A stretch of DNA of 64,000 bases from Torymus aiolomorphi (GCA_036365515.1 CM070874.1:124001-188000), one strand, 5' to 3'; shown: positions 34,033 to 44,055, numbered from the stretch's first letter. Numbers and translations are program-made. Notes: generated by a model from the letters alone, not told the origin.

Positions 34033-34842
34033 ATGGAGAGCCAAGATGAATTTTATATGGTGTTACCGAGTAATAGCAGTATGATGTATTTCAGCGATAA
34101 TACTACAACTTGCTTCACCACGCATTTACAGCGCGAGATTAGGCTGCACGGTGAATGGCTCGTAGGTCTAGCTGAAATTTACGTGCCTTGTACTATAAAC
34201 CACGTACAAAATACTGAAGCTTCTTATTCGTTTTGTTCCTACGACAGGGGTAAGGTAGTAAGAAAAGACGTTTGCCACTTTCCCGACGGTATTTATAAAA
34301 CTATAGAACAGCTAGCTGACGAGATAAATAGATCGAACGACGTATATCAGCACCAAATGCTGGAACCGATGAAAAGCCGCTTAGGATATTACGCCATAAA
34401 GCGAACATCCCATTGTGAAGAGTTTCACGTGACGGAATTCAATGATAAAATTTGTCGTATTTTTGGTATTGAAAAGTTCGTGACCAAAGGAATGTTCACG
34501 ACCGTCAACGAGGGCACCAGAGACATTGAGGGTGTTAGATCTGCTTCATTGTCTCGCGCTGTCCCTGATCAAATGTACGTTTACACGGACATTTGCGAAC
34601 CATACACAGTCGGGGACACTCAAGCATCTCTTTTACGTACAGTTTCAGTCACAGATCCAAATTACAAATTTGGTTGTAACTACGTGCAGCGTTTTGCTCC
34701 GATACATTACATTCCGTTACTTTATCACAATTTCCACAATATAGTCATAGATATAAGGGATCAGCATGGCCAACCTATACCATTCGAGTATGGTACGTTG
34801 ACGGTTACGCTAATTTCAAACGCAACCGCTAATAAATTATAG
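34033..34842 (+). CDS. Polinton minor capsid protein (penton-like, single jelly-roll)
   Basis: An intact 269-residue frame starting 14 nt after the integrase stop. It begins MESQDEFYMVLPSNSSMMYF and includes FPDGIYKTIEQLADEIN, and it is rich in predicted beta strands. These features, the length and the position before the pVI-like and major capsid genes match the penton-type minor capsid protein of Polintons. It would form the vertices of an icosahedral virion. It is one of the few large genes of this element with no lesion. Assignment rests on context and general family resemblance. Confidence 0.8.
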   Translation: MESQDEFYMVLPSNSSMMYFSDNTTTCFTTHLQREIRLHGEWLVGLAEIYVPCTINHVQNTEASYSFCSYDRGKVVRKDVCHFPDGIYKTIEQLADEINRSNDVYQHQMLEPMKSRLGYYAIKRTSHCEEFHVTEFNDKICRIFGIEKFVTKGMFTTVNEGTRDIEGVRSASLSRAVPDQMYVYTDICEPYTVGDTQASLLRTVSVTDPNYKFGCNYVQRFAPIHYIPLLYHNFHNIVIDIRDQHGQPIPFEYGTLTVTLISNATANKL

Positions 34843-34847
34843 CAAAT

Positions 34848-35350
34848 ATGAGTTACTACATTCAATGCTACGACGACGACGAGCAAGTCGGGGGTGGTGG
34901 AGTTAGGAGAGTTTTCGCTGGCTCTACTTATCAAAGAGGGCGAGGAGTGGGAGCATGGTTAGGAGGTCTGTTTCGAAAAATGCTGCCTTATATCTCCAGT
35001 GGAGCGAAAGCTGTAGGAAAAGAAACCATACGAGCGGGGTTAAATATTTTCGATGACGTGGCAAATAACGGTGTCAATTTCAAAGAAGCAGTGAAGGTCA
35101 GAGCCAAAGAATCTAGAAAAAACTTAAAGAGAAAAGCAGCCGAAAAAATATCTGAGATGATGAAAGGCTCGGGTTATAAGATGCCTGCTCACAGACGAAA
35201 ACGTCAGTTGAGGAAGACAAGTTCGCATCACCGAGAACAAAAAAAAGAAGAAGAAGAAGGGACGAACAACTGCAAGAAAAGGCGGGAGAGTCAACAAGAA
35301 GAGGAAGAAGCACACGTTTAGAAATATTAACGACATCGTCGGCCCGAAAT
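34848..35350 (+). CDS. Polinton minor virion protein (adenovirus pVI-like), probable C-terminal frameshift
   Basis: ATG 34848 opens a 157-residue frame closing at 35321. It has a Gly-rich start, then GAWLGGLFRKMLPYISSGAK and GKETIRAGLNIFDDV, an amphipathic region like that of adenovirus pVI-type proteins. A basic region follows. After an A-rich run at about 35240-35247 the current frame becomes acidic, while another frame stays strongly basic and open to about 35350. Basic C termini are expected, so a 1-2 nt slip in the A run is likely. It sits 5 nt after the minor capsid stop and just before the major capsid gene. Confidence 0.7.
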
Positions 35351-35360
35351 AGAAAAAAAA

Positions 35361-36699
35361 ATGCCGTTCTTACATTCGCACTCGACAGAATGTATGTCCA
35401 GTGAGTTAGACATTTTTTCTCTACCAGCGACTCAAACTTCCATAGAGCGTAGCAGTTTCTTACACTACAAGCCCGTATCATCGCTCAGTGACGAAGGAGA
35501 TGCTCCCATAGAGTTTGTGGTGCCAAGTGGTAGTGAACATTACATAGACCTTGCGCAGACGATGCTTTACATTCAAGCAAAGGTTGAACCAATAGAAGGC
35601 GAAGCGGAAAACATCAAAGTCGCGCCAGTTAACAATTTTCTTCATTCGCTATTTAATCAAATCGACGTTTTTTTTAATCAAAAACTCGTTTCGTCTCCCA
35701 ACAACGCCTACCCCTATAGAGCTTATATTGAATCATTGTTGAGTTATTTTCCGGCTGCTAAAGAATCGCATTTAACTACAGCACTTTGGTACGATGATAC
35801 GTTTGACAACTTTGAAGCTGCTCCGAATATTCCTATAGAAAATGCTACCGCGAACAAAGGAGCCCTATATCGTCAACATTACATACTTGGAGGGAAAACC
35901 GTCGATATGATTGGTCATTTGCATTGCGACGTATTTAATCAAGATAAAATGCTTATCAACGGAGTTGAGATGAGAGTACGTCTCGTACGAAGCAAAGATG
36001 CATTTTGCTTGATGGATGTGTCGGATGATGGTAAATTCCGTGTCAAAATCAAAGAAGCCAGTCTCATCATACGCAGAGTAAAGATAAGTCCTGGTGTTTT
36101 ACTTGGGCACGCCAATGCCTTAGCTAAAGCTACAGCTAAGTATCCGATAACACGTGTCGAAGTTAAGTCTTTCACGCTTCACACTGGAATTCTCGGGGAT
36201 ACTCTCGACAACGTCATCCTCGGGCAGCTGCCTAAAAGAATAATTATAGGTTTCGTCGACAACAAAGCGTTTAATGGAAATCGTAAATTCAACCCGTTCA
36301 ATTTTCAACACTTTTCGATAAATTATCTTTCTTTGTACGTCGACGGAGTGCAAATTCCAAGCAAACCGTTACAACCTCACTTTACCGGAACAGCGGTCTC
36401 TACATAGATGCTTACCATACGCTGTTCTCGGGTACAGGTATACATTTTCTCAACGAAGGCAACGGCATCAATCGTCACAATTATGCGCGAGGAAATTTTT
36501 TGACTGCTTTTGACTTAACACCAGATTTATCAGCTCATTGTGCTACATACTGGAACCTCGTGCGGTCGGGTAGCGTGCGCGTGGAAGTACGATTCGAGGC
36601 GCTCTCACTAGTACCATAAATTGCATCATTTACGCAGAATACGATAACGTACTGGAAATCGATTCGAGCAGGCAAATCCTATCGGATTTTAGCGCGTAA
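35361..36699 (+). pseudogene. Polinton major capsid protein (double jelly-roll), C-terminal frameshifts
   Basis: The main frame (ATG 35361 to stop 36407, 348 residues) covers most of a double jelly-roll capsid protein (IEFVVPSGSEHYIDLAQTML near residue 50, NNFLHSLFNQIDVFFN near 90). The remaining C terminus continues in a second frame from about 36408 to 36600 (FSGTGIHFLNEGNGINR) and in a third from about 36600 to the TAA at 36697-36699 (IIYAEYDNVLEID). Two small indels thus split the last ~95 residues. The protein would form hexon-like trimers. Without the C terminus a functional capsid is unlikely. Confidence 0.88.
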
Positions 36700-36828
36700 A
36701 TATAAGAAGAAGGAGAAACAAGAGTAGTGGGGATAAGCGTATATCAGAAATGAAACGCCTATGCGTGAGGATCAGTTGTCATTTGATCTTTTACATAGCG
36801 ATACACTCTCGCACTCACTCCTTAAATC

Positions 36829-37437
36829 ATGGATTTCATTGTCGACATACAAGGTTTTCGCGACGTTAACAGAAATTTTTTGTCAAAGGAAGTGGCTGTG
36901 ATCGCATTGCAAGAGCTCATAGTCGGTCATTGGATAGTAGGCCCACCTTGTAATTTTTTGCATTTGCCACCAGACATAAAGACGACAAACAGGTATTGCA
37001 CAGTTCGCTTACACGGAATAGAGTGGTTCGAAGGTGACGTATCATTACGACGATTGCGCCATCATCTCTACAAACTTTTCAAGAAGGGGAGAAATATTTA
37101 CGTGCGAGGGGATCAAAAACGAAGGTATCTCGAGAACGTGCTTGGAAGGTGCGTTATAAACCTCGAAGAGTGTAGGTCGCCATCGTTTAGTAAATTAGAA
37201 GGACTATTTCCGAATTCATTAGTGTGTACAAGTCATATCGAAAAACATATAGAAAATAAGAAAGACTTTTGTGCACTTTTCAAAGCAAACCTACTAAGAA
37301 AATGGATGTACAGTATAATTCCAGAAGAGTGGCGCGAAGTAAATGAAACCATACAAAGCGAAAGATTTTACGCTGCTCTTTGCAAGTATCTAACGAACGC
37401 AGAAAGTCTTTTCGCTTTGGTGAACCAGGTGGAGTAG
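36829..37437 (+). CDS. conserved Polinton-associated protein of unknown function (VDIQGF family)
   Basis: A 202-residue open frame beginning MDFIVDIQGFRDVNRNFLSK. HGIEWFEGD lies near residue 60 and a basic region near residue 85. The opening acidic motif after a hydrophobic strand, followed by an IGHWI-like strand, recalls exonuclease-type RNase H folds. This is speculative: only a general pattern is visible. Similar proteins occur widely in insect genomes as unnamed predictions, by recollection. It lies between the capsid and protease genes. The frame may once have continued into the acidic ORF starting at 37380. Confidence 0.6.
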   Translation: MDFIVDIQGFRDVNRNFLSKEVAVIALQELIVGHWIVGPPCNFLHLPPDIKTTNRYCTVRLHGIEWFEGDVSLRRLRHHLYKLFKKGRNIYVRGDQKRRYLENVLGRCVINLEECRSPSFSKLEGLFPNSLVCTSHIEKHIENKKDFCALFKANLLRKWMYSIIPEEWREVNETIQSERFYAALCKYLTNAESLFALVNQVE

Positions 37438-37685
37438 ATGTAACCGACGGAGACGACGACGACGAAGACAGTAGCACACACGCGGTAAAAGCAAACGACG
37501 ACGACGATGACGACGACGACGACGACGACGACGACTTCAACATCGTATTTACTGAGAACGTTCCCAGTGAAAAATCTGTAAATACAAATATATTCAGGGA
37601 GAATCAATTACATGATGGACACAAGGACAATAATGCATGCGATACGTGCGCTAAGAGCGAATACAATAGGTGTGTATGCTGCTGA
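37380..37685 (+). CDS. Asp-rich ORF, uncertain
   Basis: A 101-residue frame dominated by an Asp run coded by GAC/GAT repeats at 37495-37532 and ending with a small Cys cluster. It overlaps the end of the 36829 gene in another frame and the start of the protease. It could be the displaced C terminus of the upstream gene after a frameshift, or a chance frame through a GAC microsatellite. Confidence 0.3.
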   Translation: MQVSNERRKSFRFGEPGGVDVTDGDDDDEDSSTHAVKANDDDDDDDDDDDDDFNIVFTENVPSEKSVNTNIFRENQLHDGHKDNNACDTCAKSEYNRCVCC

Positions 37686-38151
37686 TCACATTCCAAAAAT
37701 TTGAAGTCCACCTGTGGCTATTGTGACCAATCTAGATACAGCAAATAAATCAGGATCGCATTGGGTTGCCATTTACGTAGACAAAAATGGATACGTATAT
37801 TTCGACAGTTACGGGATCGCCCACACCTCAGCACTCCATCTTGATCGCCTACGAAGAAACTGCGTGCGTTTCCAGTGGAACAAGAAACTATTACAAAGTT
37901 TTGATTCAAAAGTGTGCGGTGAATATTGCATTATGTTTTTGTATCATATGTGTAGTGGTAGTTCTTTATGCGCGTTTTGTCGCATCTTTTCATATAATAC
38001 ATACAAAAACGATAACATAGCTACTAAATTTTATAAAGTTATTTCACAAAAGCGAGCCAGAAAGGCGAATCATTACAGAAATCGTTTTCTTCCAAGAGAC
38101 ACTTCATTGGGAACTGAGCAGAGTAATCAAACATGTAATGCAAAATTATAA
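37615..38151 (+). pseudogene. Polinton adenain-like cysteine protease (C5/Ulp1 type), one premature stop
   Basis: A single frame from ATG 37615 with one internal TGA at 37702-37704. Catalytic features are GSHWVAIYV (His), VYFDSYG (Asp) and SKVCGEYCIMF (Cys), in the correct order and spacing for adenovirus-type maturation proteases. It would cleave virion precursors. A basic C-terminal tail ends at 38151. The alternative start MAIVTNLD after the stop would lack only the first ~30 residues, so partial function cannot be excluded. Confidence 0.85.
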
Positions 38152-39177
38152 ATTTTTTCTTTTTGTAATCATAGATGTAAGAGTAAAATATGTATACTTC
38201 TGTAAGTTCTTCGTAAAATAAAAATTGTATTTGTAACAAATTTACATTTAGTGTTAGACTCTTTTTCACATCCTTACCTACCTGATTCCCCTGCATGCTT
38301 TCAAGAAATTATCACGTTAATATTATAACAGTATCTCTATTTTGCTTATTTTCATATCATACGTTCACATCGGCTGCGATTGTAACTGAAATTTTTATCG
38401 CGTAATACAAAGCCAAAAGTAAGGTTAGGTTACATATAAGAATTTATTTCGTCGTCATTTTTATCTCGTATTCGTTACTGTTTAAGCTCACGTCATTTCA
38501 ACGTACTTTTTTATTGCGAATACAAAAGGGAAAGTGAGGTTACGTTACATTCAAGGATTTCTTTCATCATAATCTTTCTCCGAAACCATTATTTTTATCT
38601 CGTATTCGCGTTACTCTCTAAGCTCACGTCATTCCAACGTACTTTTTTATCGCGAATACGAAACGGAAAGTGACGTTATGTTACATTCATCGATTTCTTT
38701 CTCGGAAACCGTTATTTTTATCGCGTATTCGTTACTCTCTAAACGCACGTCATTCCAACGTACTTTTCTATCGCGAATACGAAACGGAAAGTGAGGTTAT
38801 GTTAAATTCATCGATTTCTTTCTCGGAAACCGTTATTTTTATCGCGTATTCGTTACTCTCTAAGCTCACGTCATTCCAACGTACTTTTTTATCGCGAATA
38901 CGAAACGGGTAGTAAGGTTATGTTACATTCATCGCTTTCATCTTGTTGAATTCTATATATATTGCAACGGCATCACTCCGTTCACTGATTGGATGAGGGA
39001 ATGGTACGTAACGGATTCATCGGCCAATGGGAAAACAGAGCATGGTGGGGACGTACGTGTAAAAGCTGGAGCCCGACGTGCTTGCCTTCAGTTACGAGTA
39101 TCCATTCCATTTGAGAGTACGCTCCCGCGTGGATATTCCAGTGTCCGTTCAATCTCTAAGTATACTCTTACTTTAAA
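38152..39177. repeat. noncoding Polinton region with ~122-bp tandem repeat
   Basis: From about 38390 to 38940 a ~122-bp unit recurs four to five times. Each holds TCGCGTATTCGTTACTCTCTA, split across CACGTCATTCCAACGTACTTT and CGAATACGAAACGGAAAGTGA words, and a TTACATTCATCGATTTC tail. 38941-39177 is nonrepetitive and precedes the last gene. It may be a regulatory or replication-related tract, which is inference. Confidence 0.75.
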
Positions 39178-40179
39178 ATGGACAAAAACGAAGCATCAGT
39201 AGTGCTTCCTACACCATCAACAGCAGCTTCAATAGCAGTAACTCCATCACCACTACCTCCGCCATCAGCTGCACCACCACTACCTCCACCAGCAGCAGCA
39301 GCAGTACCAGTAACATCGCGAGTTAATAAAAACATGGATCTGCCAAATCTCTTCCTGTCTACAACCTACGCTATCAATAAATCAAATTCCAAAAGAGTCG
39401 TTGGATTGGAACACCACGCAGGATTTTATAGAGCTGTGGTGAAACTCTGTAGTACAGGGTCTCCTGCAAAGTACATAACTCTCGAAAAAAACAGTTGGGA
39501 ACTGATCAGCGACCAAATGGACGCGATGATGGGGTATGTGCTAGATTCATTCACCTTCTACAAAGACTTCGGTAAGCCTTCAAAAATTTTTTTTCCAAAC
39601 CATGACATCAATTTTACAACGGCGTATGAAGTGAGGTCCATCCTTATCGACGAGAGACCTAGTATACTGACACCGAAGCTCGTCAGAGGAGACTTCCCCG
39701 AAGGGCAACCAATAGACGAGGAGACGCAGTTTCCAGACAGTTGTTCACAGTTCAAGACACCACAGAAGAAAAGAAAATACGAAAGTCCACCCGGGATCGT
39801 CATGCAGCAGGCAACTTCGAACGGCCTACGAGAAGTGCGCGAATGTGTCGATGAGTGGTTAAAACGTTTAGAAGAAAGTGCCGGATTTATAAATTGCGGT
39901 ATCGATAACGTAATTGAGTTTTTAAAAGTTGAGTTAAAGAGAGAAAGCACTGAAAAAGCAAAAAATATTTTGGAAGACACTGCTGCGTTTAAACAATATT
40001 GTTCATTGCGTAAAAATGAAATTAATAATAGAACAAAGTTGCACATGGAATTCGGTAATATGAATAAAGATTTGTACGACATTTTTCTTATGGAATTTTA
40101 TGCATTTGGCTTATCCAACTTTGTTATATTTGTTATATTATTCAAAGACTTAAACAATATATATTCAATTTTTAATTAG
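39178..40179 (+). CDS. unrecognised Polinton protein, Pro/Ala-rich N terminus
   Basis: An intact 333-residue frame. Residues 1-48 are Pro/Ser/Ala-rich. Residues 55-175 look beta-rich (HHAGFYRAVVKLCSTGSPAK, YITLEKNSWELI, MDAMMGYVLDSFTFYK). Residues 195-215 contain a KKRKYESPP nuclear-signal-like run. The C-terminal part is helical and charged. The beta-rich central region could be a DNA-binding fold such as an OB-like domain, but I cannot support a name. As the last gene before the right inverted repeat and an intact one, it merits a structure search. Confidence 0.6.
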   Translation: MDKNEASVVLPTPSTAASIAVTPSPLPPPSAAPPLPPPAAAAVPVTSRVNKNMDLPNLFLSTTYAINKSNSKRVVGLEHHAGFYRAVVKLCSTGSPAKYITLEKNSWELISDQMDAMMGYVLDSFTFYKDFGKPSKIFFPNHDINFTTAYEVRSILIDERPSILTPKLVRGDFPEGQPIDEETQFPDSCSQFKTPQKKRKYESPPGIVMQQATSNGLREVRECVDEWLKRLEESAGFINCGIDNVIEFLKVELKRESTEKAKNILEDTAAFKQYCSLRKNEINNRTKLHMEFGNMNKDLYDIFLMEFYAFGLSNFVIFVILFKDLNNIYSIFN

Positions 40180-40648
40180 AAACCAACAATCTTTTTATTT
40201 TGTACCTTCTATCTTATCCACCAAACTTTTCTTATAAAATTCATATATCATAGATATACTCTGCATACTCCATTTTGGCGCCACCAGATCCTATGCATGG
40301 TGTCTACACCACATGATGCAAAGTATATTCATTTATAATGCGATGAGCGAAACAAGAGGTACCATTTTCATATTGAACGCCAAACAAGCAAGAAGTATGG
40401 GGCCACCGCAAAGCAAGAACGCTACGAAAAATTACACCGGCGATAAAGAGAGCAGCCGCTTATACAGCCATCATCGTCGTCATCATCAAAATCGTCATCG
40501 CACAATAGCTTCTCCAAGAACACCTTCTCGTTTCCAGAGAAACAAGCATACAAACGATTTTAATAATCGTTTACTGTTAATTTTTTATCAAAACGGTCCT
40601 TTCCAGGACCACAATATAATATCACGTAAAACATACTATTCGATATCT

Positions 40649-40655
<7 letters not shown>
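40180..40655. other. Polinton 3' region, no gene supported
   Basis: A frame starting near 40313 runs into the CA microsatellite and gives Thr/His repeats; there is no sign of a real product. The region contains CATCATCGTCGTCATCATC-like repeats near 40470. Confidence 0.5.
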
Positions 40656-40702
<47 letters not shown>

Positions 40703-40753
40703 GCACACACACACACACCCACACACCCACCCACCCACCCACACACACACACA

Positions 40754-40785
<32 letters not shown>
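40656..40785. repeat. (CA)n microsatellite with CCCA interruptions
   Basis: The counterpart of the TG tract at the inner edge of the left inverted repeat. Confidence 0.95.
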
Positions 40786-41371
40786 TTTCATTTATCTTAA
40801 TTGATGTTTTTATTGTTTATTATGTTTAAACAATAAGAATATTGATTAATTAAAATTATAAATCAGTATACTTTCTACTATGGCGTAGGCTCGTGACGTC
40901 ATCGATCCCGATACGGGACAATCTCTTATCTATTGTTTAGCAACATTAATTTAAATATCTTAATCGGTCTTTAATTGTTTTGTAAAAACATTTTTATGTT
41001 TGTTCATGTAATTAAGATATCTTAATTACTTGTTTATATAAATAATCAATAAAGACACATTAATTACTATGTTGTTGAACACCAATAATAATAATAATAA
41101 GAGGGGCCGCATCACTGCCTCCCGAGAACGCCATTCTACTATGGAGAGAGACGAAAATGTGTCACCGATTCCCGTACGGGACCTCTCTGTTTATATTTAC
41201 AGTTATTATGATATCTTAATTGCTTCTTTATTGATTGTTTACGTAAACAAACCATAACAACAGGCTATTAAGATATCTTAATTACTGTTTATGTAAACAA
41301 AGATAAGATAGCCCGGGCGGGGCACGATGACGTCATTTGTTTAGTCTCTCCATAGTAGGATGTATACTACT
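40784..41371 (-). repeat. Polinton right terminal inverted repeat
   Basis: The inverse of 22895-23487. It ends GGATGTATACTACT at 41371, immediately before CGCACC. The inner inverted copy of the terminus lies at 40862-40886. Confidence 0.95.
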
Positions 41372-41377
41372 CGCACC
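41372..41377. repeat. 6-bp target site duplication of the Polinton, right copy
   Basis: CGCACC, identical to 22889-22894. Confidence 0.95.
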
Positions 41378-42370
41378 GTCGCGAATACTCATTTTCCGCC
41401 CTTTCTGTTACACACACTTTCTCATTCACACGTACAGCCCCTATTTCTCATACATACACACAGACACGCACACACACACACACACACACTCACTTTCTCT
41501 CTATTTTCAGACCGTCTATAACCTTTCGCGTTCCTACGCGAGCTGCTGCGCCGTCGCGAATACGCGTTTTTTCGCGAAAATCCCCGCATGCTCTCATCAC
41601 CCTCTCGCCTCCACGCACACACTTATTTTCCTCTTTTTTGTTACACACATCCGCATTTACACATACACTTCCTCATTTCTCACACATATACTCAAACATA
41701 CACACTCTCTCTCTTCAGACTTTCCATGACTCTACGCGTTTCTATGTCCCCACGCTTGGACATGAAGTTTCGCGCCGTCGTGTTTACTCGCTTTCTCGCG
41801 AAAATCCCCGCAAGCTCTCATCACCCTCTCGCCTCAACGCACACATGCATGTTCCTCTCCTTCTGTTACACACACTCTCGCTTTCACACGTATAGCCTCT
41901 ATTTCTCATACACATACACACACACACATTCTTTTCGGACCTTCGATAACCTTTCGCGCTCCCATATGAGCTGCCGCTCCATCGCGAATATCCGTCTTCT
42001 CGCAAAAAAAAATCGCAAGCTCGTATCCTCTTCTCTTGCCTTCACGCACACTCATTTTCCTTTCTTTCTGTTACACACACCCGCATTCACGCATGCACTT
42101 CCTCGTTTCTCACACACATCCAAACACACACTCTCTCTTCGGACTTTTCCTGAATCTTCGCGTCCCCATGGTCGCTCATGTCCCCATGGTCGCTCATGAA
42201 AGACGTCGCCGTCGCGTACGTATACTCGACTTCTCGCGAAAACTCGCACAAGCTCGTATCCTTTTCTCTCTCCTTCACGCACACATCCATTTTCCTCTCT
42301 TTCTGTGATACACACTCTCACGTTCACGTATATAGTGTCTTATTTCTCACACACATATACTGTTTTTCAG
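41378..42370 (-). repeat. ~215-bp satellite array, inverse orientation (about 5 monomers)
   Basis: The same satellite as 19480-21370 but inverted (TGTTACACACAC at about 41408, 41645, 41866, 42071 and 42300). It is continuous with 22660-22888 once the Polinton is removed. It lies in the presumed intron of the plus-strand transposon gene. Frames through it are artefacts. Confidence 0.9.
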
Positions 42371-42430
42371 AATTTCATAATTTTGTATGAACTTTTTTGA
42401 TCGGGTTGTTTATGATTAAATTAATTTCAG

Positions 42431-43088
42431 GATTTGTTAATGAAAAAGCTACAGAGAATAAACATAAACTGCATCATAAAGAGTATAGGGAAGTTTTGAC
42501 AGCCATGTGCGTTACTTTACGTTACTCTAAAACCAAAAGCACCAGTAACTATATAACTAATAACAAATTGATTAATTTTAAAGAAATACTCATGAATAAT
42601 AATGAAATCAATGGAAAAAAACAGGGGAACGAAGAAGAAAGTTTAGATTTAGTCAATCTAAAAGAAGTAGAGAATAAAAGCGACAGAAAAGAGAATTCTG
42701 TAAAAGATAAAGTAGTTGTTCGCATAAGGAAGAGGTTTATAAAAAAGAGCGACACGAAGAAACTAATCTGAAAATAATGGAAAGGAAGCCGTTTAGCTCA
42801 GGGACCTAAGGCGAAGGAGTAGGCGTAAAGCAAAGATATGTTGATATGGAAGAACTAGATTCCGAGAAAGAAGAATATTCGGAGAGTGAAGAATTTACAG
42901 AAATGCAAGACAGAGAAAACGGGGACCGAAGAAAAGAATTCTCTATGAATGAAGATATAAAAGAAAAAGAAGATAAGAAAAAACAAAAAAATAAAAAAAT
43001 AAAAACTAAAATGAACGATATGTTCTCTCAAGGACAAAAAAGAAAACTGTCAGATGACATTCGTAAGCCTAAGAAAAATAAGAAATAA
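42431..43088 (+). CDS. Lys/Glu-rich exon(s) of the transposon's second gene
   Basis: A TAATTTCAG acceptor precedes 42431. The first frame encodes GFVNEKATENKHKLHHKEY, then a Ser/Thr and Lys/Glu-rich stretch, and stops at 42771. A second frame (about 42846-43088) is strongly acidic then basic (EELDSEKEEYSESEEF ... RKPKKNKK) and ends at 43088. The two may be one protein split by an indel, or separate ORFs. Composition suggests a nuclear, disordered, charged protein. In a CACTA element this would be the accessory, DNA-binding product. The family is not recognised. Confidence 0.45.
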
Positions 43089-43529
43089 GATAATCTTATA
43101 TAATTATTACATTATACTTATTATAGTTATTATGTTATATCTGTTCTTATACATTAATGTTGTATCTTGGTTCTCAATTAAATGGAGTATTTAAATTAAT
43201 TTCTTTTTATTTCATTTATAAATACATAATGAATATAGATTTACAAAAATAAGGAGATTCGGTCGAGAGGAGCTGAGAGGAAAGAGGGGGAGGAGCAGAG
43301 ACACAGACAGAGAGAGAGAGAGAGAGAGAGAGACAGAGGACAGTGCTTGGTCACTACTGGTTAGGAGACCAACCAATTATTTAGATAAATTACTTACCTG
43401 ACTAGGGCGACTGAGCCTATCCATATGCGTGGCCTAGAGGTATGGTGACATTTCTCCTTCTGTATTGAATACAAATCTGTGGGTATCTATTTTAACATTA
43501 TTCTATCTTAATTTTATAATATAAACTTA
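43089..43529. other. 3' flank of second gene, GA-rich patch
   Basis: AT-rich sequence with AATTAAAT near 43178, a GA run at 43308-43333 and a splice-donor-like CTTACCTGACT (inverse) at about 43391. No gene was seen. Confidence 0.4.
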
Positions 43530-44055
43530 CCTGAATCGTTATATGATCACCAGTAGAACTGCCGCTAAACGTTGCAAATAACATTTTCTTGTAACATAAC
43601 AACCTCGTTATTGTTTTATCCGGAACTTTCAATGAACATTGGCTTAACTTATGCGAAAGATTTTTAACAAGGCTCTTATTAATCGATTTTAAAAAATCGT
43701 ATGACCATGAACATAACGTCCATAAAACATTCCAGAAACATGTTCTTATAAAGTTATTGATATCTTATTTTAAAGTTACCTGAAATGTTGGTCAAGGATC
43801 TAGTGAACTTGAGATCAAACATCCTAAAGATTTTTTTTAATAAGGTTACTGCTAACATATTATTAACTTATTTAAAAATTTGTATGAACATTAGCCAGAC
43901 TACTGATAAATATGGCATGAACATGTGCATAACTTCCACGAAACATTGAAGAAAAAAACATTTTCTGATAAAGATATTAGAATCTTATTTTAAAGTTATC
44001 TGAAACTTTAGCCAAACATCTGCTTAACTTCACGAAAACATCATAAAAAACCGCT
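43530..44055 (-). repeat. right subterminal array, inner part
   Basis: The inverse complement of the left subterminal region 15265-15575 plus a further duplicated stretch, with shared words such as GTTAAGCAGATGTTT, TTTAAAATAAGAT and TGTTTCGTGGAAGTTATG (read inversely). It is broken at about 44056, where foreign sequence begins. Confidence 0.75.

Larger units (their letters stand above)
22895..41371. mobile_element. Polinton/Maverick element, 18,477 bp, structurally complete
   Basis: Ends begin AGTAGTATACATCC and are inverted repeats of about 590 bp (22895-23487 and 40784-41371), roughly 98% identical by eye, followed inward by TG/CA microsatellites. CGCACC is duplicated at both edges. Genes seen are DNA polymerase B, A32-like packaging ATPase, integrase with chromodomain, minor and major capsid proteins, adenain-like protease, small virion-type proteins and several unknowns. 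The capsid and protease set is that of Polintons/adintoviruses, considered virus-like integrated elements. The element lies inside an inverted satellite monomer. Many genes are broken, so this copy could not now make a full protein set. Confidence 0.97.

Noticed and set aside
22895..41371. A separate free virus contig or bacterial contamination
   Set aside because: Exact 6-bp duplication, continuation of the interrupted satellite on both sides and predicted introns show a chromosomal insertion in a eukaryote.
42785..42840. tRNA-like sequence GCCGTTTAGCTCAGGGACC
   Set aside because: Only the first box resembles a tRNA. No cloverleaf or second box follows.
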